In this document: positions 33,911 through 45,854 of the stretch, piece after piece
Layout: each line of letters begins with the position of its first letter
Numbering within the stretch: position 1 is the stretch's first letter
From: Coix lacryma-jobi var. lacryma-jobi
Lineage: Eukaryota; Streptophyta; Magnoliopsida; Poales; Poaceae
NCBI GenBank assembly: GCA_009763385.1
Contig: CM019828.1
Span: 22,515,000 to 22,578,999 of the forward strand
DNA length: 64,000 nt
Direction: 5' to 3'
The notes under the pieces: model-generated
The model's database searches: none
What the model was told of the DNA's origin: nothing
What the model saw: the letters and a program-made list of their open reading frames with translations, nothing else
Made by a program: the position numbers and the translations under genes

Positions 33911-35201
33911 TTCGCCACTAGTTAGTGGATCTGGTCTCGGGTTTCAACCCTAAGAGGGTAAAAGATCACTGTCATCCAACTCGGATGAACCCTAAGAGGG
34001 CAAAGATGAGTCGGTTCTTTTGATCCGAACAGAAAGAAAGGAGGGTCGATCCGCGTGATCCCAACCCTAAATCGATGCAAACAACAGGCAGAAAGTGGAT
34101 CCGATCAAATCGGATCGAAACCCTAACCATAAAAAAGGAAGAGGACGAAGGCGGAAGGGAGAGAGAGTCCTCCCTGGTTCTCGCCGCCGTTGCGGCCACT
34201 GTTGTGACCGCCGTCGCTCAGTCTGGGCCGCGCCGCCGGTCTCTCTGCGCGCGCGTGCCAGGGCACCGTCCAAAGGACGCTAGATGGCAGTGCGCTCGAC
34301 CGAATGGGAGCGCACACGCCAGCCAAGGGCCTCCAGACGGCGCCGCCTCGGTAGGCGTTCTTCTTCTCCGGTCTCGGGCGGCCGCCGCTTTTACGGGGGG
34401 GAGAGAGAAGAATTGGAAAGGAGAGGAAAGAAATGACTTAGGGTTTCGGGGAGTGGCAGCCGACGCCTGTTTTTGTTCGCGCGAGGAGCGCGGTCAGCCG
34501 TCCGATCTGGATCGACGGCTGACAGCGTCCGGGGCCGCTTTCGGCCCAGGTGGGCACAGCGCGGGGGCCGAATTCCCGGCCCAGGCCCAAGTTGTGGCCT
34601 GGGCGCGGGAGGGGGAGAGAGCGCCGCGGGGAGCTGTCGGCCGCTGGGCTGTCTGAAGGCCGCCGCGGCCCGCTGTAGAGAGCGCGCGTGGCCGCAGGCC
34701 GGCTGGGCCTTCGGGCCAAAATGTGCATCTTGCACAATTTTGTTTTTCTTTTTCTTTTTTATTTTTCCAGAAGCAGTTTTTCATGTATTTTGATATATAT
34801 TTTGAATTGTTTTAATGAATATTTTCTGTGTAAATTTATTCCAACGAAAATTTTGCACAGAGAATATTAAAGAATGTGAATTGCTTCTAGAAAAATGAAA
34901 TATAAAGAATTGTTAAATATTTCTGCTGCGTACTTTGAATTTTTAATTTTCATTATTAAATTCGAACCAACGGGAGAATTTAATTTTGAAAAGAATATGT
35001 TTTCTGAGATTATGATGTTATTATTTTTCTGACCAACGTTGGTAAATAATAATATTATAATTTACTGTTTCATTAAAGGTTTATGCATTATTTCTATTTC
35101 TTCCCAACGGTGATTTAGTTATAATGTATAAAAATAACTCATTTACAATGTTTTATACTGTTCTCACTATATTTTGAACTATGTTTTTAGGCTCCATTCT
35201 G
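33911..35201 (+). other. Copia 5' region and leader
   Basis: GC-rich to about 34720, with overlapping spurious open frames, then an AT-rich leader of about 460 bp before gag. The leader has the hexamer CCAACG four times (near 34842, 34968, 35033 and 35104). I could not find a tRNA-iMet-type primer site. Confidence 0.5.
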
Positions 35202-36076
35202 ATGAACATGATTAAAGATATCCCACCTCTCAAGGGGGATAACCACTTGGAGTGGGAGAAGAAAATTGAGCTGGCTTTTCTGTTGGCTGAGGTTGACTGA
35301 ATCCTCACTGAGCCTCGTCCCGCAGTGCTCAAGGAGCCTGTGAGAGAGGAAGGTGAGAGTGATGCCGCTTGGAAACAGCGGGAACTGGACTTTGGTCTAG
35401 AAAAGTTGAAACATGATTTAGAGCGGGTTAGGTGGGAAAAGACCAACAAGAAGTTGGTTGCAGTTGTTAAGAACATTGTAGATCCTGCCATCCTGAACTC
35501 GCTCCCACCAGAATGTGACATGGTCACTGAAATTCTGGAAAGGTTGAAGAATCAGTACACTGGTTCCTCAAAGACTTATGCCACTCAGGTGATCAAGAAA
35601 TTGATAACTGAAAAGTACGCTAGTAAAGTGGTGTAAGAGACCATATCCTGAAAATGAACAGTATGGCATCTAAGCTTAAACCAATAGATAAGGAATTAGC
35701 TATTCCTCTAAAATTCCATATTCATCTGATTTTTGCTTCCCTGCCAAAAGAGTTTGAAACCTTTGTTGTATCTTACAACAATAATCCTGAGGATTGGTCA
35801 TTAGACAAGTTGATAGCCATGTGTGCCCAAGAGGAGGAGAGAATCAAGGGTGCAATTGGTGGTGCAGTCAACTATGTAAAGGATAACAAGAAAGGCAATG
35901 ATAGTTCGAGCAATGCAAAGGCTCAGGGCAAAAGGTCAATGCAATAGTATAAACCTCAACAACAATAGCAACAGCCACAACAACCGCAAAGGAGGGTGGC
36001 GGATCCAAATCAATGCATCGAGTGCTTGAAGCCGGGACACCACAAGAAAGATTGTCCGGTCTTTTTAAAGAATATC
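35202..36076 (+). pseudogene. Copia gag with CCHC zinc knuckle
   Basis: ATG at 35202 (MNMIKDIPPLKGDNHLEWEK) gives the usual Copia gag opening. The central fold is recognisable (LNSLPPECDMVTEILERLKN, IPLKFHIHLIFASLPKEFE). A zinc knuckle CIECLKPGHHKKDC lies at 36017-36058. There are in-frame stops at 35298 (TGA), about 35945 and about 35969 (both TAG in a Gln-rich stretch), plus a frameshift near 35630. The element's RNA could not make a full Gag. Confidence 0.85.
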
Positions 36077-39000
36077 TTGGCAAGCAATGGTGAGAATGTT
36101 ATTACATTTGTAAATGAATCGTTATATGTTCAATATGATAAATCTACTTGGTGGATTGACTCTGGTGCAACCGTTCATGTTGTAAATTGTTTACAGGGAT
36201 TCAGTTCGACAAGGACTATGCAAAGAAGCGAAAGATGGGTTAGAGTCGCCAATGGAGTTCGAGCTGATGTTGAAGATGTTGGCGATCTTAGAGATGTTTT
36301 ATCTGTACCTTCGTTGCATAGAAACTTGATCAGTGTTTCACGTTTAGATAAACATGGTTATGGTTGTCATTCTAGAGATGGCAAGTGTGAAAAACTATTT
36401 AATAATGAATGTGTTGGTCTTGCCTTCGCGCAAGAAGATCTTTATTTGTTATCTATTTGTGATAATGTGAATGTTGTCAGCAATGAGAATGTAAATCAGA
36501 TTGTATCCTCGTCGAACAATCCGAATAGAAAGCGAAAGCGAACTCAAAATGCGTCGTCGAAATTATGGCACTGTCGTTTAGGCCATATTTTGAGGGGGAG
36601 AATAGAAAGATTAGTAAAGAATGAGATTCTTCCTCCATTAGAGTTCATAGATTTTGAGTAGTGCATCGACTGCATTAAAGAAAAATATGTAAAGCAAATA
36701 AAGAAAGGTGCCAAAAGAAGTGTGAGAATCTTAGAGATAATCCACACTGATATTTGTGGACCGTTCCCTGTTAAAAGTGTGGATGGTTATGACTTGTTTA
36801 TAACATTCGTAGATGATTATTCTCGCTATGGCTATATTTATCCAATTAAAGAGAGATCGGAAGCATTGGATAAATTTAAGATCTTTAAGCTTGAAGTTGA
36901 AAATCAGCACAACTTAAAGATTAAAATAGTACATTCCGATCGCGGTGGAAAGTATTATGGGCGACATACCCCATATGGCTAAATTCCTGGACCTTTTGCA
37001 AAGTTCTTGCAGGAAAATGGCATAGTTGCTCAGTACTCCACACCGGGGGAGCCTCAGCAAAATGCAGTGGCTGAAAGGCGCAACTGTACCTTGATGGATA
37101 TGGTGCGCAACATGATGAGTTACTCATCTCTGCCACTAAGTTTGTGGATAGAGGCGTTAAAAACCGCTCTTCACATTCTAAATAGAGTCCCAAGTAAGTC
37201 AGTGCCTAAAACACCGTATGAATTGTGGACGGGAAGAGTACCCTCACTGAATTATTTTCGTGTGTGGTGGTGTCCCGCTGAGGCCAAAGTGTTTAACCCG
37301 AACATTGGGAAGCTGGATCCCAAAACAGTGAGTTGCCATTTCATTGGCTATCCTGAAAAGTCTAAAGGTTATCGTTTCTACTGTTCAGACAGATATACAA
37401 AGTTCGTAGAAACGAGACACGATGTGTTCTTAGAAGATGAATTGATCAGGGGGAGTAAGGCAGTGCGAAAGATTGATCTTAAAGAGAAGCGGGTATATGT
37501 ACCCACTCCGATGATTCATGAATCATTCTTCTCACAACCTAATCCCAATGCCCCTATAGTGCAAGACACTGCAGTGACAGAACCTGTCGTTGACCTCCCT
37601 GTGGCAACACCTAGTGAACATGAGGAACCTGTTTTACAGGAACCCATTGAAGCTAGTGCTGTGCATGAGGAAGAACAACAAGTTCCGATTGAACAGGAGT
37701 CATCTGATGACGGACCGAGGAGGTCCCAAAGAGCTAGATGATCTGCTATTCCAACAGATTATGAATTGTACAATACTGAAGAGTTTCAAATGGAGGATGA
37801 TCCCACCTCATTTGAACAAGCCATGAGAAGCGAACACTCGTCCAAGTGGCTTGAGGCCATGGAAGATAAGATAAAGTCAATGAGTACCAACGGTGTTTGG
37901 GACTTGGAGATAATTCCTAAAGGGGCCAAAACAGTAGGCTGCAAATGGGTCTACAAGACGAAATACGACTCCCAAGGGAATGTAGAAAGGTTCACAGCGC
38001 GACTTGTGGCAAAAGGCTTTACGCAAAGGGAAGGGATTGATTACAATGAGACCTTTTATCCAGTCTCATGTAAAGATTCCTTCAGAATCATAATGGCTCT
38101 AGTAGCACATTATGATTTAGAGTTGCATCAGATGGATGTGAAAACGGCTTTTCTCAATGGTGAATTGGAGGAAAACGTTTACATGGCACAACTGAAAGGT
38201 TTTGTCATGAAAAGAAAAGAACAGATGGGATGTCGCTTGAGGAAATCCATTTATGGGTTGAAACAAGCATCCAAACAATGGTATTTAAAGTTTGATGGCA
38301 CAATAAAGAAGTTTGGGTTTATGGAAAATGTTGAGGACAACTGTGTGTACTCCAAGTTCAAGAATGGAAAATTTATTTTCCTGATCTTGTATGTGGATGA
38401 TATCTTACTCGCGAGTAGTGATATCAGTCTACTAAAGGAGACAAAAGATTTCTTGTCCTTAAAATTTGATATGAAAGATCTCGGTGAAGCATCATTTGTT
38501 CTAGGCATCGATATTCACCGAGATAGAAGAAAGGGGGTTATAGGATTATCGCAAAAGGCATACTTAGAAAAGGTTCTGAAAAGATATAGTATGCATGCGT
38601 GTAAGCCTTCACCTGCACCGATAGTCAAGGGTGATAGATATGGGGATTTTCAGTGCCCCAGGAACCAATATGAAATTGATCAAATGAAAGCGGTTCCATA
38701 TGCTTCAGCTGTCGGAAGCTTTTATAGTATGCACAGGTGTGCACACGCCCTGACTTAGCATTTGTTACCGGGCTACTTGGCAGATTTCAAAGTAATCCAG
38801 GACTAGAACACTGGAAGTTGGTAAAGAAGGTCTTGCGTTATTTGCAAGGCACAAAAGGCCTCATGTTAACGTACAGAAAATCAGATTCCTTGGACATAGT
38901 GGGGTTCTCGGATTCTGATTATGCGGGAGATGATAGAAAGTCCACATCAGGGTATGTGTTCACTCTCGCTGGGGCAGCAATATCGTGGAAAAGCTCCAAA

Positions 39001-39366
39001 CAAACCGTCACTACATCGTCCACAATGTATGTCGAGTTTGTAGCATGTTATGAGGCAACTGGGCAGGTGAATTGGCTGAAAAAATTCATACCCGGTTTGA
39101 AAGTGGTTGACGATATTTATAGGCCACTGAAGTTGTACTGCGATAATAATCCGACAGTACAATATGCTCACAACAATAGGTCAAGTGGTGCTGCCAAACA
39201 CATTGACATCAAGTATTATGTTGTGAAAGATAAAGTCCGGGATCAAACTATAAGTCTCGAGCATATCAGTACGAGTAAGATGCTCGTGGATCCGCTAACG
39301 AAAGGCTTACCACCCACTGTGTTCAAGGAACACGTTTCCGACATGGGGTTAATGGAAAGCCTATGA
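36077..39366 (+). pseudogene. Copia pol: protease, integrase, reverse transcriptase, RNase H
   Basis: Order is protease active site WWIDSGATVHVV (near 36151), integrase HHCC region WHCRLGH...CIDC (36567-36675), integrase core with HTDICGPF, VHSDRGGKY and AVAERRN, and reverse transcriptase from GCKWVYKTKYD (37939) through YVDDILLAS (38389). RNase H follows with SDSDYAGDDRKSTSGYVF and ends near 39366. Stops occur at 36659 (TAG), 36980 (TAA) and 37739 (TGA), and there is a frameshift near 38730. Each stop can be explained by one C-to-T change in a Gln or Arg codon. All catalytic motifs seem present, so decay is by point mutation rather than deletion. Confidence 0.9.
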
Positions 39367-39529
39367 TTCCTGGACTAAAAGGGCCCAAAAGTAAAAGTAT
39401 CTATTTCAGAACAGAGATGAACATTATGGCTGTTAAGTCTATCAGCAAAAGACCGTGACGATGAGGCATGCCTCTTTCGCAAATCTGTAATGGAATGAGA
39501 AAAGTAAAAGTAAAAGGAACTGGTGAGAT

Positions 39530-39541
39530 CAAGGGTGAGAT
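39530..39541 (+). promoter_or_regulatory. polypurine tract of the Copia element
   Basis: AAGGGTGAGAT immediately precedes the TGTTAG of the 3' LTR, the usual position of the plus-strand primer. Confidence 0.6.
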
Positions 39542-39873
39542 TGTTAGACTGATCTCTAAGCCGGTCACTTGGCCTTATGCTTGCACCCTGATCGGGGGCA
39601 CCCAACCCGTTTATGGCTGGTGGGCCCCCATCGCACTGTGCTATAAATAGAGGGTGAGGGCCGGCGACTCTCAGTACGAGGTTCACCGTGAGCCGTTCTC
39701 CCCACCGACAAACCCTAACCCCGATCTAGTGAGGGGCGCAGCCAGCGACGGGAAGCTCCGCCGCCGCCGTTCCTCGTCGCCGCTGCACTGGACCACGTCC
39801 GCCTTCGCCACCACCGGCGGACTCCGACACCGGCGTCTCCCTCCCACGCCGTCGACGACCCCAGGCCACCGAC
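39542..39873 (+). repeat. Copia 3' LTR, left part
   Basis: Begins TGTTAGACTG and contains a TATA box (CTATAAATAGAG at about 39640). It is interrupted at the CCGAC target (39869-39873) by the solo LTR and continues at 43344. Confidence 0.8.
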
Positions 39874-42800
39874 TGTAACACCCCGATTTTTAAAATAGAT
39901 AAAATAAATTAGAATTTAATAAGAAAATGGCCAAAATCTTAGATGGAGGAAAAATATAACCAGTTGTTTGTTGCATTCATGTCGTTGCACAATTTTTATT
40001 GGGTGAAAAAGAATTTATTAAACCCGCTTAGGGCGAATCGAATTTATTCTATTTAGAAAAGAAATAAAAGATTTATAAAAGTTTTATAAAATTTCAAAAC
40101 TCAAAATTTTAATTCTAAACCTAGGGAAAATGTTTTCAAAATTTTGAACACTGTTTTGATTTCAAACAGTTTTGAATTTGATTTGCAAAAGAATTTGAAA
40201 AAGAAAAGAAAAGAAAAGCAAAGAAAGAAAGGCAAACTGGGCTTCCTGCTTCGTTTTTTTTCAGCTTGGCCCGCGCCCCTCCCCACCTGGGCCCCTCCCT
40301 CACTTCTCCTCTCGGCCCAACTGCGACGGCCTGTCCCTCCTCCCCTCTCCCCACGCAACCCCAGGCCCACGTCGGCTTGCTGGAGACCGGCCGCGAGCGC
40401 ACACCTCCTCCCCCGGCCTGCTCCGTGCGGCCGCAGCCAGCCCACCGCGCCCGCTCCCCGTGCTCGCAGCCCGGCAGCGCCCCCTCCCCATTTCCTTCTC
40501 ACTGGTCCGTGGACCCCGCCGTCAGACTCGTCCTCAACCTCCCCGAGCGAACCCTCCGCGCGCCGCCGTTTTCCCCGCTCGCTTTCTTTCTCCTCCTTCA
40601 GCCTATTTAGGGCTTGGCCCGACCCCACATGAGCGCGCCGCCACCCCATTCACCATCCCAAGCTTCCTTCCTCCCTCGGGTGCACCCACCGTGACACCCC
40701 GTCGTCACCAGAGCCGCCTCCCTTGCCGGACTCCACCGAGCTAGCCTCCTCCCTGGCGAGGCCATCACCGCCCTTCTCCGAACTCCACCGACATCACGGG
40801 GCCACGCCGCAGTCAGAGAGCTCGACCTTGGTGGAATTCGCGCCCGAAAACGCCATCGGACAACCTCGCCGGAGCTCTTTCGGCCACTGACCGCCATCCT
40901 CCCTGTCCGGTCCACGCCGACGAGGGGGACCCCTCCAACGCATCCGCGGTGAGCTCCACATCCTTCTCCACCTATCCTTTAGGCCTCTAGGGACCCGTAG
41001 GCAAAGAACCGCGCACGCCGGTAAGCTCCTGGTGGCGCCCATGGAGCGCCACCGCCCCTTCTCTCTGTCCGGCTAGCATACACCGCCGCAGGCTCCCTGC
41101 GACGTCCGATCAGCGACCAACGGTCGGAATTAGAAGCAGCCTCTGAAGGGGTATAAGCCGGGATCACGGTCCCGTGGGCTTGGTCCACGGCACTCGGCAC
41201 CCCTGGTCCACAGCACACCGCGTGCACCGCGCGAGTGGCCGTGCGCCATTTGTCCGCCGAATCAGCAGCCACGTGCCGCCATGTGGTCGCCACGCAAGCG
41301 ACCGCGTCAGCTTCTGAACCGCACCCGACTGATTTGCAGTTTGGCCCTTCACCTTTTAGGGAATAAACCCGCCGTCCAAAGGGACTGTTCCATGAATCTG
41401 AGAATTCTTTCAACAAAGCCCCTCTGTTTTGACCAAAACGAGGCCCAATCCAGAGCCTTTTCTTTTTCAGATTTGATTTATTTTAAAAGCAAAAACAGGT
41501 TCTAACTATTTACAGTTTTGCCACTCAGATTCAAATGTCCATAACTTTCATGTTTTAACTCCGTTTTGATCCATTCAAGTCGCGTTAGATTCGTCTCGTC
41601 GAGCTCTACGCATTAGATCAGTTTATATTCCGTTTTACTACTGTATGATTTATTGTTTCTTATATTGCTTTGTTTGGGCCATGTATTGATGTGTGATCCA
41701 GCGAGTGCGAGCTACGTGGAACCCCTGGATCAACCTTGTGCTTTCGTCGCTCCGACCCAGCCCGCAGGCAAGTGTCCTTGAACATCTTGCACCCATATTT
41801 ATTTTACTTTTTGTATTAGAGTAGTTAGATCCTGTAGATTCATGCAGTGTCTAAATTTGAATCTCATGATATGGTTTACTAGATCTTGTACTATTTTCCT
41901 TGTCACCTGGTTGGGATCATATGGGTAGAAGTCATATTTAGCCTTGCTGTCTTGGGATGGGATGGTTAATAATTAATTCTGATTAATGATCTATGAAACA
42001 TGTGGTTGGTAATGTTGTAGTATGGTGAGTAGGTAAATCCGGCAGGATGGACCGTTGGTGGTGTGGTGCCATCTGACTTGGCGTACGGTTGTCGTGTGAC
42101 TCGGCATTACGGTTTGCCATGGAACTTGGCATTGGTTTGGGTTTGTGGTTTGTTATCCTGCCTGGATCCCTAGGACCCGGTTCTTGGACAAGTAACCCGG
42201 CAAAACAGCGTAAACCATGAGGCCTATATGGCTCTGGGACTGGCTAAGTAATTAGAGAAGCCTTATTTCGTTATTAGTTACATATGGACATGGGACAGGG
42301 CTTCTTCTACGCAGGATACTGCTTGGTACGAGAGTGATTCTCAGGCTCGAGCGCCAGACCTGGTGTTATTACGGAAGGTAGATCTACGTCGTGACATATG
42401 AAACTAATACACATAAGAGGACTCTTTGTAACGGCCTTGTAGTGAACCCTGCCGACTCACCTTGGAAGTGGGTCAATAGGCTAGCTACCTCGGGCACAAG
42501 GGCAACATGACTCATGGGTAAAGATGTGCGAACTCTGCAGACTAAATAAACTGATATATCAGCCGTGCTCACGGTCACGAGCGGGCTTGGACTTCTTCGA
42601 GATTAGTTGGTTACTAGTTACTGGTTCGGGTCATCTGATGGACTTCAGGTGTGGTTGGCCTGATGGACTTCAGGTGTGGGTTTGCTTGGTGTGACTCCAA
42701 GTGTGGTTGCTTGGTGGATTCCAAGTGTTGGTTGCTCGATGTGACTCCGAGTGTGGTTTGCTCGGTGTGACTCCGAGTGTGGTTACTGTTCTAAGGAGAC

Positions 42801-43338
42801 TGTGGATATAACCTAGTAAATAGGTGCATAGGATTAATAGGATTAATAGGATGTGTTGCTTTAGGCGCTTGGGTCAAAAAGAGTCAGCCTACCTTTGTTA
42901 AAAGCCTCATAAGCATATATTTCCTACACTTGCGGAGTACATTTCGATGTACTCACCCTTTCTCTTTGAACTCGCTGCTACCTCACCCAGACGTTGGAGT
43001 CTACGACGCGGAGCAGGAGTACCCAGAAGATGGTGGATACGACCCCGACAACTTGTACCCAGAAGACGGTGGATACAATCCAGACGACGTGTACTAGGAT
43101 GGCGCAGCCCCCGGTCGATCTTCCAGTGGAGATGGCGTCCAGTTTCCGCGAGTCTACATTAGAGTTAGACTGAGATTCTGTACTTTTCTTTCAGACCCGA
43201 GGGGATTTTTGTAATAAAGTTTGATATATTAATAAAGCATTGTTTTGATATTTACTATGATGTGAATATATGTATGAAAATTGATCCTGACATACATATA
43301 TTGTGCTCCAATTTTGTTCTTAAAATTGGGGTGTCACA
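39874..43338 (+). mobile_element. 3.46-kb solo LTR (Gypsy, Del/Tekay-like by size and ends)
   Basis: Starts TGTAACACCCCGATTTTTAA and ends TTAAAATTGGGGTGTCACA, with CCGAC on both sides (39869-39873 and 43339-43343). Those TG...CA ends with a 5-bp duplication, and the absence of any coding domain or internal primer site, identify a solo LTR left by LTR-LTR recombination. Long LTRs with TGTAACACCCC-type ends are known from the Del/Tekay chromovirus lineage of grasses, so the assignment is inference. Orientation is taken from the terminus. The inner part holds a GC-rich block (40250-41100) with spurious open frames and a hairpin array at 42634-42784. Confidence 0.85.
42634..42784 (+). repeat. six-copy tandem hairpin array with covarying stems
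   Basis: Six units of about 25 bp end in GTGTGG or GTGTTGG. Their paired arms are CTGA/TCAG, CCTGA/TCAGG, CTTGG/CCAAG, CTTGG/CCAAG, CTCG/CGAG and CTCGG/CCGAG, around a loop like TGTGACT or TGGATT. When the left arm changes, the right arm changes to match. Confidence 0.8.
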
Positions 43339-43343
43339 CCGAC

Positions 43344-43523
43344 GGACATGGCGGGCGACGACACATCCTCCTCTACTACGTCCTCGGGCTCAAACAACCT
43401 CGGTATGAACTCCTAGACCTTCCTCTCCTTCGGATCTAGTCTCTAGTAGTTCATAGGACTTGTTTATGCACTGCAACTGTTTTTCCTGACTAGATCTACT
43501 TCTAGTAGATCCTGCGTATAACA
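43344..43523 (+). repeat. Copia 3' LTR, right part
   Basis: Continues the LTR after the solo-LTR insertion and ends GCGTATAACA, whose last five bases are the inverted complement of the LTR start. No copy of the 5' flanking CCCAA follows. Confidence 0.6.
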
Positions 43524-44274
43524 ATACCAAACTATTGGAGATGTTGTAATAAGTGATTGAATAGTTGGTTGGAGGTGCGTATAAAGTTATGAACTTTTAT
43601 AAGGTGCATACATATATTAATATTTAAATTTTAAATTTTTAACCAATAATTTGGCTAACGCATTTTAATTATGTAATGATAATTTAACATGAATCTATTT
43701 GTAATTAAATATACTATCTAATTATCATAAGTTTATAAGTATAAATAGTATAATATAAAATAAATAAATAATCAAAATGTAATTAGGAAGATCGTATCGT
43801 GTCAAACTATACTTGTAAAAGGAAACGGAGGAAGTAGCACCTCTTCACCAACGAATAAACTAGCCCCACTGTCGTGAAATATAAGTCATTGAGCGTTTAA
43901 AATTTGTCCCGAATATAAGAAATCATAGATTGCTCATCACTATCCATGCATGTCTACTTTAAAACTCCATCCATATATGCCTTTTTTAAACACCATATTT
44001 TCTGAATGACTAATGTATTCAGTAGCTGGGAAAATGATATGGGGCCTTTTCAAACTATATTTACTAGAACATTAAGAGAGTTAACAACCGGACGAAGTAA
44101 TTATTGAGGGATAAATTAGTCCTTTGCTAGACTTCTTATTCAATTTGATCCTAAAAATACTTGGATACATCATAATTTAGGACACAAGGAGTAATTATTA
44201 GCATCTCCACCAACTAATAAATAGTAGATCTATTGGATAGCCCCAACCCAAAAACCATGAGATAGTTTCTTTGC
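43524..44274. other. AT-rich spacer, nothing recognised
   Basis: Very AT-rich with no supported open frame or terminal repeat. Confidence 0.45.
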
Positions 44275-44277
44275 TAA

Positions 44278-44651
44278 GCAACTCCAACAGTTTGGCAAAA
44301 CCATTTGGCATCCTAGGATTTTTGCCAAAACCATAAAAAACCTCCTCCAACAACTTGACAAAAGTACTTGGCAATTTGGCAAGCTTGGCAAAATTCCCCT
44401 TCACTTGTCAATTATACCAAGTCCTCCATCGCTTGGCATCACGTGTATCCCAATTTGTCAACTAGTTTTGCCAACTTGTTGGAGCCTCAATTTTATGATT
44501 TTGGCAAAAATTCTAGGATGCCAAGTTCTTTTGCCAAACTCAAATAACAAACTGTTGGAGAAGGTCTCTTTTTTCACTTGGCATTTGGTTTTGAGACTTG
44601 ACAAAACTATAGATTTGCCAAGTGAATTTTAGCAAACTGTTGGAGTTGCTC
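44278..44651. mobile_element. Tourist-like (PIF/Harbinger) MITE
   Basis: Ends GCAACTCCAACAGTTTG and CAAACTGTTGGAGTTGC form an inverted repeat flanked by TAA (44275-44277 and 44652-44654). Much of the interior is palindromic: TTTGGCATCCTAGGATTTTTGCC on the left mirrors AAATTCTAGGATGCCAAG on the right. No coding sequence. Confidence 0.75.
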
Positions 44652-44654
44652 TAA

Positions 44655-45368
44655 CAGCAACTCCAACAGCCTAGCTATCCTACTCGATTTGGTTAAAATA
44701 GTAAAAATTGGGCTCCAAGAGACTAGCCATCTGGATCTCTAAAATACCAAGTACTCCATTCCGTATTTATCGCTAGGCAAAGTAGGCGAGCGAGTTTCGC
44801 TCGCTATCTGGGGTGGCTCAGTGTTTTCGGCGTATGTTCGCCCCCCACTCCGGAGTACGGAGGCTAGAGGTAGATGATGTCGCAAAATGGAGTTGTCGCC
44901 GTTGGGAACTCAAACGTAGCCGACCGCGGCTCGCGCTCGACCAGCACAAGCATGCTACAGCGACGGCCTATTCTGGCTGCCCGTGCTGCCATGATCCTCG
45001 CCCGAGACGACCTCACGAAATGCAGCGCTGCTAGGGAATTGGTAGCATCCATTTCTAGCTAGCTGCAAGTAGTAGTGAGCCATCAAGGCAAGAGATCCGT
45101 CAAGGCAACTTTTGGAGCATCTTCACGTGACTCCATAGCAGTGATGCTTGAAATCGAGAGTTCAACGAGAGGCAAGGCATGCCATGTAGGTGTTCGACGA
45201 TATGCTTCAGAGTGAGGCTGGTATGCTTGATGACTAGCGACAGGTTAGGAAAAAAATAGCGAGCTAGTTTTAGATAAGCTGCTACAGAACTTTCATGCTT
45301 TGACAAGCTAAATTATTTTGGAGAGCCGGTTTACACGTCCAAATTTAGCTATACTCTTGGAGTTGCTC
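44655..45368. mobile_element. second Tourist-like element abutting the first
   Basis: Begins AGCAACTCCAACAG one base after the shared TAA (44652-44654) and ends CTTGGAGTTGCTC, followed by TAA (45369-45371). At 714 bp it is longer than a typical MITE. The interior has short overlapping open frames at 44813-45062 with no known product. Confidence 0.6.
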
Positions 45369-45371
45369 TAA

Positions 45372-45852
45372 GTCTTGTAGAAATTACACATAGATACCAT
45401 ATTTCCAATAGATGGTTTCTTCAAAATATTTTTCTCATCCAATTATGTGTCTTCTCCCTCTTACTATCTATCTATCTATCTATGATTTATCACAAATCTT
45501 CGTATCTTGGTTCCCGTGTAGATATGATTTGTTGCCTGAGAAACTATCTATTAATTATTATGATATAATATCACAATTTTGCTTAGTTGGCACCCTAATT
45601 AAGGGTAAGTGTGTGATTATATATGTGAGCGTCTACGTCTATATCTACATCTCGCAAAACAAATAATAAACATAGAAAACATCTGATTTTTGGGTTAGAA
45701 CTGCTCCTATAGTACGCTAATAATTTTAACCGCTACAAGCATTAATTAATGGATCTCAACTGGCCCTTACACCGGCAGATCGCATGACAGAACTTGCAAC
45801 TTAGCTTGCAAGTCATCATGATTATGGCAAATCAACTCTGTGATCTGGTGTG
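45372..45852. other. spacer with a short TATC microsatellite
   Basis: AT-rich. CTAT is repeated about five times at 45464-45483. No gene seen. Confidence 0.5.
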
Positions 45853-45854
45853 TA

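Larger units (their letters stand above)
33837..43523 (+). mobile_element. decayed Copia retrotransposon, 3' LTR split by a solo LTR
   Basis: Both ends begin TGTTAGACTGATCTCTAAG (33837 and 39542). The 3' LTR is 39542-39873 plus 43344-43523 and ends TATAACA, the inverted match of TGTTA. The interior encodes, in Copia order, gag with a CCHC knuckle, protease, integrase, reverse transcriptase and RNase H, all interrupted by stops and frameshifts. Only about the first 70 bp of the 5' LTR resemble the 3' LTR, and CCCAA at 33832-33836 is not repeated after 43523. The 5' end is therefore probably rearranged. Confidence 0.85.

Noticed and set aside
40101..40649. 182-codon frame and neighbours inside the solo LTR
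   Set aside because: These are overlapping frames in a GC-rich block of an LTR with no retroelement domain.
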